A stretch of 5,245 nucleotides of DNA. Origin: Acidobacteriaceae bacterium. Lineage in GTDB: Bacteria > Acidobacteriota > Terriglobia > Terriglobales > Acidobacteriaceae. Below the pieces are notes generated by a model. That model saw only the letters and a list, made by a program, of their open reading frames with translations. It had not been told where the DNA came from and did not search any database. The DNA lies in assembly GCA_030040115.1 (NCBI GenBank), contig JASHUH010000036.1, forward strand, positions 1 through 5,245. Reading direction: 5' to 3'. Shown here one piece after another: positions 1 to 4,426 of the stretch. The position numbers were made by a program, and so were the translations under genes. Every line of letters starts with the position of its first letter. The stretch's first letter is position 1.

Positions 1-314
1 AGCCGCGCGTCGACTTCCGTCGAAACGCGTCCGGGGATGATGGCCAGAATCTTCTTGCCGAAGGCGATCGCCAGCCGCTGAAACGCCAGGTTGGCCACTT
101 CCTTATCGCTCGCCGAGTCGCCGAGCTCTTTGTGTGCGTCCGTTAACACGCCATCCACAATCGGCTGGTACTGCGGCATTTGCGCGGCCGCCGTGATCAG
201 CGAGGGGTTAGTGGTCGCGTCCTGGGGCCGAAACTCCTCCATCGCTTCGATATCGCCGGTATCGGCCACAACCGTGGTGTACTTGCGCAACTGTTCGAGT
301 AAATTCTGTGGCAT
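1..314 (-). CDS. tal: Transaldolase, N-terminal part (cut by window edge)
   Basis: Transaldolase moves a three-carbon dihydroxyacetone unit between sedoheptulose 7-phosphate and glyceraldehyde 3-phosphate in the cytoplasmic non-oxidative pentose phosphate pathway. The reading frame from the ATG at 314 gives 104 complete residues and runs off base 1. It closely follows the long TalB-type family (about 317 residues): the [10 protein letters not shown] motif at 12-21 carries the conserved catalytic Asp (D18), DATTNPSLI at 32-40 carries the conserved Thr/Asn pair (N36), and [11 protein letters not shown] at 94-104 carries the conserved Glu (E100). The Schiff-base lysine (K132 in E. coli TalB) lies beyond the window. 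The start is well supported by an AAGGAGG ribosome binding site five bases upstream. It is the last gene of the cluster visible here, 110 bases after the FAH-family gene, so it may be cotranscribed or have its own promoter. I see no damage in the visible part. Confidence 0.95.
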   Translation of the reverse strand, partial: MPQNLLEQLRKYTTVVADTGDIEAMEEFRPQDATTNPSLITAAAQMPQYQPIVDGVLTDAHKELGDSASDKEVANLAFQRLAIAFGKKILAIIPGRVSTEVDAR

Positions 315-319
315 CGTTT

Positions 320-326
320 CCTCCTT
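320..326 (-). promoter_or_regulatory. Shine-Dalgarno site of tal
   Basis: On the minus strand this reads AAGGAGG, a near-perfect anti-16S match, with a five-base spacer to the ATG at 314. It is the strongest ribosome binding site in the window and fixes the tal start. It suggests high translation, as expected for a central metabolic enzyme. Confidence 0.85.
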
Positions 327-339
327 GGGGAAGAAGTTT

Positions 340-389
340 CCTGCGCGAACCCTTTCCTCGCTAGTGTACCGCTCCTGAGGATGCGCAGG
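340..389. repeat. Inverted repeat upstream of tal
   Basis: CCTGCGC at 340-346 and GCGCAGG at 383-389 are perfect 7-base inverted arms separated by 36 bases, all inside the 110-base gap between the FAH-family gene and tal. The enclosed stretch contains a smaller palindrome, CCTGAGG, at 374-380. No T-run follows on the minus strand, so it is not a canonical intrinsic terminator. It could be an operator, an mRNA leader fold, or chance in GC-rich DNA; the sequence alone does not decide. Confidence 0.3.
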
Positions 390-424
390 TTGAAAGCCGT
401 TGCAATCTGGCTGCGGTCTTGGCG

Positions 425-1243
425 TCAGTCCGAGTCGCACTCCACCGTATTCGCCAGCACACCCAGTCCGGCTACGCTTACCTCCACGCGGTCTCCGGGC
501 TTCAGCGGTCCCACGCCCGAGGGCGTTCCGGTCAGGACAAGGTCGCCCGGCTCCAAAGTCATCGCCGCGGTGATAAAGCTCAGCAGCGCCGGGATCGAAA
601 AAATGAAATCGCTCGTCGACCCGCATTGCCGCAGCTCTCTATTGACCCGCGTCTCCAGAGCCACGCCTGCATCCAGGTCCAGTTCGTCGCTCACCACCGG
701 GCCCAGAGGGCAAAAGGTGTCGAATCCCTTGGCGCGCGTCCACTGGGGGTCTTTTTTCTGCAAGTCGCGCGCCGAAATATCGTTGGCCAGGGTAAAACCG
801 CGCACCGTCTCGCGCCAGTTGGCGTCGGGCTTGAGCTTGCGCGCGCGCCTGCCGATAACCAGCGCCAGCTCGCCCTCGAAATCCACCCGCTCTGAAACCC
901 TGGGCAAACGCACCGCTCCGCCCGGCGCCAGCAGCGACGACGGCGGCTTGAAGAAGATCAGTGGTTCGGCAGGAACTTCGTTGCCCAGTTCGTGCGCATG
1001 CTCGCGATAGTTGCGACCCACGCAGATAATCTTCGAGGGCGTCACCGGCGGCAGCAGCTCCGCCGCGTTGAGCGGCATGGGTTCGAAATTGAAGCTCCAC
1101 GAGGTTGCGCGGCCGTGTTCGAGCCGGAAGGCCAGATCCTCTTCCGGTGCCGTCGCCAGATCCACGATCCACAATTCGCCCCCGCGCTCTTCCACGGCGC
1201 CGTAGTGCGTTTTGCCTTCCAAGATAAAACGGCAGTAGTTCAT
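425..1243 (-). CDS. Fumarylacetoacetate hydrolase (FAH) family protein
   Basis: This 272-residue protein belongs to the FAH superfamily of Mg/Mn-dependent enzymes that cleave or tautomerise beta-keto acids such as acylpyruvates, fumarylpyruvate, homoprotocatechuate-pathway diones or oxaloacetate. Residues 1-65 form the variable N-terminal part and about 70-265 the catalytic FAH fold. The metal ligands are visible as E123 and E125 (in [12 protein letters not shown]) and D155 (in ANDISARD). The pair H82/E85 in [12 protein letters not shown] matches the H-x-x-E dyad described for human FAHD1, and K172 in WTRAKGFD matches its lysine. The glycine-rich [14 protein letters not shown] motif lies near the C-terminus. 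All key residues are present, so the enzyme should be active. The ATG at 1243 has a GGGGAG ribosome binding site a few bases upstream. It begins 37 bases after the FN3 gene, consistent with cotranscription. The exact substrate cannot be read: acylpyruvase, oxaloacetate tautomerase or an aromatic-degradation hydrolase are all possible. No other aromatic-degradation gene is in the window. Confidence 0.93.
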   Translation of the reverse strand: MNYCRFILEGKTHYGAVEERGGELWIVDLATAPEEDLAFRLEHGRATSWSFNFEPMPLNAAELLPPVTPSKIICVGRNYREHAHELGNEVPAEPLIFFKPPSSLLAPGGAVRLPRVSERVDFEGELALVIGRRARKLKPDANWRETVRGFTLANDISARDLQKKDPQWTRAKGFDTFCPLGPVVSDELDLDAGVALETRVNRELRQCGSTSDFIFSIPALLSFITAAMTLEPGDLVLTGTPSGVGPLKPGDRVEVSVAGLGVLANTVECDSD

Positions 1244-1280
1244 TCACTCTCCCCATCGTCTCGCACCCTGTCCGTGTTTC

Positions 1281-2420
1281 TCACGGCTCCGGCACGCTCT
1301 CTTCGGCCGGCGCCGAGCGCCCGCTCTCCCGCCCGTTCTGACCGATCGCTGTCACCCCGTACTCATAGCTGCGCCCCGCCTGCACGTTGGGATCATGAAA
1401 CCCGGGCCCAACCACCGGCGACGCCGGCGAAATGCGCTGCCATGCGCCCTCCGTCACGCCTGTCGCCGCGATTTCCCGCCGGTACACCGCGTACCCGGCC
1501 ACATCGCTCTCCGCATCCGGCTGCCAGCTCAAATCAATCGATGGCCCCACTCCGTCCTCAGCCGGTGTCGCCACCGCAGCCAGGCCCGTCGGCACGGCGG
1601 GTGGAAACACGTCCAGAGCCTCCACCTGGACGGGCGCCGAGATCGGCCCCTCGAGATCCAACGTCTTGCCGTCCACCGTCAAGCGCGCTACACGCACGGC
1701 GCGATACACATACGTCTCGCCAAATCGGATGTCTCTGTCGAGCGCGCCGCCGTGCAGTTCGCCGGCCGCCGGCTGCACAAGCAGATTCTGTTCCACCGGC
1801 TCGGCTGGCGCGGCAAGCGGCCCCGGCGCCGGCTGCTTCGCTGCTGGCGTCTGCAGCGTACGCTCTAACCGGACCACAGTTGGATAAGGCTCCGGAGGGC
1901 CCGGCGTCCAGTGCAGTGCGACACCCTCTTTGCGCACCTCTGCGCTCAATCCGATGACCGGCGCCGGAGCCCGGCCGGCCAGAACCGTGGCCGGGTTCGA
2001 AAGCCCCGCGGAACGCCCCTTACTGGTGATCAGCTCCACATGATAGTCGAATGGCCGCGGTGCCCCCGCGGCCAAATCCCGCGGCAACGTCTCGTTAAAA
2101 ACGCCATCGGCGCCGGGCGCCAATTCAAGTTGCGTCACGGTCGCGCAAACTTGCGCTGCATTTCCGCGGCGGCAAACCCGCGTCGCAATTTTCCCTTTGA
2201 GCACCACCTTACTGGTGTCGCGCTCGGGCATCGTCCAGATCAGCGACACCTGATTTCCGCTCCGGGTCGCGCTCAGATCCGTCACCGGCGCTGGCAGCTT
2301 AAGCGAGGGCGGCTGAGGTGCGGCCGGCAATCCGCATCCGGCCAACGCCATCCCTCCGGCCAGTGTCGCAGTAAGCGCAAGCCATCGCGCCGCGCGGCGC
2401 CGCTTTTTCCCCGATCTCAT
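1281..2420 (-). CDS. Fibronectin type III domain lipoprotein
   Basis: This 379-residue protein has a lipoprotein signal: a basic n-region (residues 2-12, rich in Lys/Arg), a hydrophobic stretch at 13-25 and the lipobox LAGC at 26-29 with C29 as the predicted lipidated residue. A Pro-rich tether follows at 32-45. Three beta-sandwich segments of fibronectin type III character can be seen at about 45-148, 152-268 and 272-375. They have the recurrent opening Pro-x-x-x-x-Leu-x-Ala pattern, a core Trp (LIW, LHW, LSW) and an aromatic YxY-type strand (FDYHVEL, YVYRAV, YEYGVTA) near each end. Domain 1 has two cysteines, C83 and C92, that could form a disulfide outside the cytoplasm. Domain 2 carries a Pro/Ala-rich insert at about 189-212. 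The ATG at 2420 has only a weak ribosome binding site (GGTAGG). It probably sits in the envelope as a surface or periplasmic scaffold, but no enzymatic motif is visible and its function is unknown. The lipoprotein call is firmer than the exact domain boundaries. Confidence 0.85.
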   Translation of the reverse strand: MRSGKKRRRAARWLALTATLAGGMALAGCGLPAAPQPPSLKLPAPVTDLSATRSGNQVSLIWTMPERDTSKVVLKGKIATRVCRRGNAAQVCATVTQLELAPGADGVFNETLPRDLAAGAPRPFDYHVELITSKGRSAGLSNPATVLAGRAPAPVIGLSAEVRKEGVALHWTPGPPEPYPTVVRLERTLQTPAAKQPAPGPLAAPAEPVEQNLLVQPAAGELHGGALDRDIRFGETYVYRAVRVARLTVDGKTLDLEGPISAPVQVEALDVFPPAVPTGLAAVATPAEDGVGPSIDLSWQPDAESDVAGYAVYRREIAATGVTEGAWQRISPASPVVGPGFHDPNVQAGRSYEYGVTAIGQNGRESGRSAPAEESVPEP

Positions 2421-2478
2421 TGCCTACCAGTCTACTTGCGCGCCACGCCAACTTTTTCGCCAGCGTCGCAAGCCGCGT

Positions 2479-2907
2479 CTATCTCAGCTTGCTGCGCACC
2501 TCGGTTCGCACCAGGTAAAGGAAAAACACAAGATTAAGTAGTCCCTGGGCCAGGCTCGCCGGCTCGTGATGGATCGAATATCGATAGAAGAAGAGAGAAA
2601 GCAGCAGCAACACTGCAGCCAATGCAAGCGCCCATGCCCAGCGCAGAAACAGCGTCAGCCCGAAGCTGGCTGCGATAAACAGCGCCGAAACCACAAGGTA
2701 CACCGCCTGTATGCGCCCCCTGACAACGCCATAGACGATGAATGCCGCCAGCCACAGCATGTAGACGGCAATCGCCATTAATCCCGGCATGGTCAGAACT
2801 TGCTGCTGCGCCGGCGGCACAAGCTTTCCTGCGGGCTCGGGAGCGCCGCCCTCCGCAGCGTTCCCTGGCGTGCTCTTTCCCTGGCCGCTCTTCCTCTCTT
2901 GGTTCAT
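2479..2907 (-). CDS. Uncharacterised four-helix membrane protein
   Basis: I do not recognise this 142-residue protein. It has a hydrophilic, Gly/Pro/Lys-rich N-terminal tail (1-40, no signal peptide) and then four hydrophobic segments at about 42-62, 68-88, 90-108 and 118-133, ending in a short basic tail (RTEVRSKLR). Short loops connect the helices. Positive residues between helices 1 and 2 (R63, R65) and at the C-terminus are compatible with the even-helix topology in which both ends are cytoplasmic. No Cys, no metal-binding cluster and no catalytic motif is visible; the only histidines, H113 and H114, sit between helices 3 and 4. Its ATG overlaps the stop codon of the upstream cytochrome gene in an ATGA arrangement, and there is no strong ribosome binding site of its own, so it is probably translated by coupling. 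That pairing suggests a functional link with the lipoprotein cytochrome, for example as a membrane partner, but this is inference. Confidence 0.8.
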   Translation of the reverse strand: MNQERKSGQGKSTPGNAAEGGAPEPAGKLVPPAQQQVLTMPGLMAIAVYMLWLAAFIVYGVVRGRIQAVYLVVSALFIAASFGLTLFLRWAWALALAAVLLLLSLFFYRYSIHHEPASLAQGLLNLVFFLYLVRTEVRSKLR

Positions 2908-3269
2908 AGCGTGCGCAGGTAAGCCAATAAATCCTGAAGCTGACTATCTGTCATTTCAGTCCCCGGCATCATGCCGTATCCGTGCACAATTCGATCCGCA
3001 AGCCGCTCGTCGGTCGGTGGCGCCCCGGAGGGCATCGCTTTCAGCTTGGTCAGCGCCTGCAGCCCCGGTCCGTGCAGCGAACGCGTCGAGGTGGGATAGT
3101 GGCACCGGGCGCAGTCGGCCTCAAATACCGCTGCGCCGCGCCTCTCCTGGGGCGTCCATTGCGACGGCGGCAGCGGCGGCGGTAGCGTCTTGCAGCCTGC
3201 AAGCGCAATGGCTAAGCCCACCGCGCCCATGGGCAAGGCGCTCAAAACAGAAGAGAGACAGAAGCGCAT
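2904..3269 (-). CDS. Monohaem c-type cytochrome, predicted lipoprotein
   Basis: This 121-residue protein is a class I cytochrome c that carries electrons outside the cytoplasmic membrane. Residues 1-22 form a hydrophobic signal ending in the lipobox LAGC at 23-26, so C26 is the predicted lipid anchor. A Pro-rich spacer (30-40) leads into one cytochrome domain with the haem-attachment motif CARCH at 53-57, a conserved HGPGL segment at 66-70, a Met-rich loop GYGMMPG at 97-103 (M101 or M100 as likely sixth haem ligand) and the closing helix QLQDLLAYLRTL at 110-121. I chose the ATG at 3269 because it places the signal peptide at the N-terminus. An in-frame GTG at 3332 would add 21 charged residues before the signal. 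A GAGAGG element lies just upstream, with a rather short spacer of three bases. The gene follows recR after 75 bases and overlaps the next gene by four bases. The redox partner is not identifiable; subunit E of alternative complex III is another monohaem lipoprotein, but none of that complex's other genes is here. Confidence 0.9.
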   Translation of the reverse strand: MRFCLSSVLSALPMGAVGLAIALAGCKTLPPPLPPSQWTPQERRGAAVFEADCARCHYPTSTRSLHGPGLQALTKLKAMPSGAPPTDERLADRIVHGYGMMPGTEMTDSQLQDLLAYLRTL

Positions 3270-3292
3270 TTGCCTCTCATCATACAGGCTCC

Positions 3293-3324
3293 GCGCCGCG
3301 CCTCCGTTTGCCCGCACGCGGCGC
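3293..3324. repeat. GC-rich hairpin between recR and the cytochrome gene
   Basis: Perfect 8-base inverted arms, GCGCCGCG at 3293-3300 and CGCGGCGC at 3317-3324, enclose a 16-base loop in the 75-base recR-cytochrome gap. In the minus-strand transcript this can form an all-GC stem. No run of U follows, so it is not a standard intrinsic terminator. It may attenuate or protect the transcript, or be chance in such GC-rich DNA. Confidence 0.35.
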
Positions 3325-3346
3325 CCAGTCACCGGCTCGCTGGCTT
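3323..3346. repeat. Short copy of the ebfC-recR spacer repeat after recR
   Basis: Immediately after (and touching) the recR stop codon there are three diverged 8-base units related to the array at 3996-4059. An 11-base stretch, CCGGCTCGCTG, is identical at 3332-3342 and 3997-4007, placing the same motif on both sides of recR. The units here differ from the consensus at two to three positions each, so the relation rests mainly on the shared 11-mer. Confidence 0.4.
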
Positions 3347-3944
3347 AAATTTCCCGCCGCCCTTCCAATGCCCGCGCCATCGTCACCTCATCGGCATACT
3401 CGATGTCGCTGCCCGCCGGGACCCCCGTTGCAATCCGCGTGATCTTCGCGCTCGAACCCCGCAACGCAGTTGCCAGCCAGTTGGCTGTGGCCTCGCCCTC
3501 AAGCGTTGGACTCGTGGCCAGAATCACTTCGTCCACTTGTCCACTCTCCACTCGGCTCATCAGCGCGCTGGTTCGCAGTTGGTCCGGCCCTACGCCGTGC
3601 AGCGGCGAAAGTGTCCCGTGCAGCACGTGGTACACACCCTGGTAGCTCCGCGTCCGTTCAATGGATTCGATGTTGGTGGGCTCTTCGACCACGCACACCA
3701 GGCGCTGGTTCCGCGCCGGGCTGGCGCAGTAAGCGCAGGGATCGACATCCGTCACGTTGTTGCAAATCGAGCAAAGCCGCAGGCTCGCTTTTACGCCCCG
3801 CACCGCCTCGGCCAGCGCCGCCGCATCTTCGTCACTGGAGCGCAAAATGTGAAAGGCAAAGCGCTGCGCGCTTTTCGTGCCCACCCCAGGCAGTTTCTTC
3901 AATTCTTCAATGAGCCGGGCCATCGGCTCGGCATAACGTGACAA
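3345..3944 (-). CDS. recR: Recombination protein RecR (TTG start)
   Basis: RecR works with RecO (and RecF) to load RecA at gaps and stalled forks; it forms a ring-like clamp on DNA. The 199-residue product has all family parts in order: a helix-hairpin-helix (LPGVGTKSAQR, 18-28), a four-cysteine zinc finger (C58-x2-C61 and C70-x2-C73), a Toprim domain from about 81 to 175 with E87 in VCVVEEP, LHGTLSPLHGVGPD at 108-121 and LATSPTLEGEATAN at 142-155, and the C-terminal EYADEVTMARALEGRREI. It resembles the B. subtilis type more than the E. coli type. Small deviations are Ser145 where Asn is common and VPAGSD where VPVGG(D/E) is common. The TTG at 3944 is chosen because a GGAGG lies six bases upstream and the length fits the family (about 198-201); the first ATG, at 3923, would remove seven residues and has no good ribosome binding site. 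A longer in-frame TTG at 4016 would add an unrelated extension. It follows ebfC after 123 bases, the usual dnaX-ebfC-recR order. Confidence 0.97.
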   Translation of the reverse strand: MSRYAEPMARLIEELKKLPGVGTKSAQRFAFHILRSSDEDAAALAEAVRGVKASLRLCSICNNVTDVDPCAYCASPARNQRLVCVVEEPTNIESIERTRSYQGVYHVLHGTLSPLHGVGPDQLRTSALMSRVESGQVDEVILATSPTLEGEATANWLATALRGSSAKITRIATGVPAGSDIEYADEVTMARALEGRREI

Positions 3945-3950
3945 ATCTCC

Positions 3951-3955
3951 CCTCC
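3951..3955 (-). promoter_or_regulatory. Shine-Dalgarno site that decides the recR start
   Basis: The minus strand reads GGAGG here, within a longer GGAGGGGAG purine tract, six bases before the TTG at 3944. No comparable site precedes the ATG at 3923. This is the main sequence reason for annotating recR with a TTG start. Confidence 0.7.
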
Positions 3956-3995
3956 GCCCTTCCCACAACCATCTAACCCGCAATATGGTAATTTT

Positions 3996-4059
3996 GCCGG
4001 CTCGCTGAGTTGCCAATCCGCTGACTCGCTGGCTGGCTGACTCGCTGACCCGCTGACTC
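3996..4059. repeat. Degenerate 8-base tandem repeat in the ebfC-recR spacer
   Basis: Eight in-register 8-base units fill this stretch. In transcript (minus) sense the consensus is GAGTCAGC. Reading from 4059 downward the units have 0, 1, 0, 2, 0, 4, 2 and 2 mismatches, so the half near ebfC is well kept and the half near recR is decayed. The array ends eight bases before the ebfC stop codon and accounts for about half of the 123-base spacer. The period is not a multiple of three, and the array lies in the mRNA leader of recR. Unlike a coding repeat it encodes nothing. It could be a slippage-generated microsatellite or a scattered genomic repeat family. Its role, if any, is unknown. Confidence 0.75.
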
Positions 4060-4067
4060 GCCCTCCG

Positions 4068-4397
4068 TTACTCCCCCAGCCCCGGAATATTCAACCCGCC
4101 CAGCATCCCCTGCACATTCGACTTGATCGCCTCGTCCGCCTTACGCCCCGCTTCATTCACCGCCGCCACGATCAAATCCTCCAGCATTTCCACATCGGGC
4201 TGGCCGCCGCCCAGGCTGATCATCGCCGAAGGGTCGATATGCAGCTTCAGCAACTCCTTTTTCCCATTCATGGTCGCGCTCACGGCTCCTCCGCCACTGG
4301 CAGCCTCGACCACCGTTTCGGCAAGTTTCTTCTGCACCTCCTCTTGCATCTGGTTGGCCTTGGAGAGCATCTCCGAAATTTTCGCCGGGTTGAACAT
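4068..4397 (-). CDS. ebfC: YbaB/EbfC family nucleoid-associated protein
   Basis: EbfC proteins are small dimeric DNA-binding, nucleoid-associated proteins encoded between dnaX and recR in many bacteria. The 109-residue product matches the family in length and layout: an N-terminal amphipathic helix (MFNPAKISEMLSKANQMQEE, 1-20) continuing to about 30, a Gly-rich turn SGGGAV at 34-39, beta strands around VSATMNGKKELLKLHIDPS (39-57), the conserved VEMLEDLIVAAVNEA at 69-83 and a helical section to about 95, then a flexible Gly-rich tail (GMLGGLNIPGLGE). I chose the ATG at 4397 because it matches family N-termini and has AGGAG eight bases upstream. A second in-frame ATG at 4430 overlaps the dnaX stop codon (ATGA) and would add MTARRAAGEKS, giving 120 residues; it could be used by translational coupling. 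Function in recombination is inferred from gene order; the DNA-binding role is known for relatives such as Borrelia EbfC. Confidence 0.96.
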   Translation of the reverse strand: MFNPAKISEMLSKANQMQEEVQKKLAETVVEAASGGGAVSATMNGKKELLKLHIDPSAMISLGGGQPDVEMLEDLIVAAVNEAGRKADEAIKSNVQGMLGGLNIPGLGE

Positions 4398-4405
4398 GGA
4401 CTTTT

Positions 4406-4410
4406 CTCCT
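4406..4410 (-). promoter_or_regulatory. Shine-Dalgarno site of ebfC
   Basis: The minus strand reads AGGAG, with an eight-base spacer to the ATG at 4397. It lies inside the possible 11-codon N-terminal extension and supports the shorter EbfC form as the main product. Confidence 0.7.
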
Positions 4411-4426
4411 GCCGCGCGGCGCGCAG

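Noticed and set aside
363..391. Possible -10 box (TACACT) for a tal promoter
   Set aside because: Only four of six bases match the consensus, and no -35-like hexamer sits at 16-18 bases; the best TTTCAA is 21 bases away.
992..1957. Plus-strand open frame of 321 codons spanning the FAH and FN3 genes
   Set aside because: It lies antisense to two well-supported genes. Its product is a Pro/Arg/Ser-rich low-complexity string without any domain. Long antisense frames are expected in GC-rich coding DNA.
3278..3287. TATGAT just before the cytochrome start as a -10 box
   Set aside because: It is only about a dozen bases from the ATG and has no matching -35 element in the GC-rich sequence upstream.
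2789..3941. Plus-strand open frames antisense to the cytochrome and recR genes
   Set aside because: Arg/Pro/Ala-rich products with no recognisable motifs; the minus-strand genes have clear family signatures.
3988..4016. TTGGCA followed by an AT-rich stretch as a recR promoter
   Set aside because: The -35 match is good, but the -10 candidates match in three to four of six positions at poor spacing, and the -35 falls within a decayed repeat unit.
3996..4059. CRISPR array or transposon end
   Set aside because: The units are 8 bases with no spacers, and there is no transposase, target-site duplication or Cas gene nearby.
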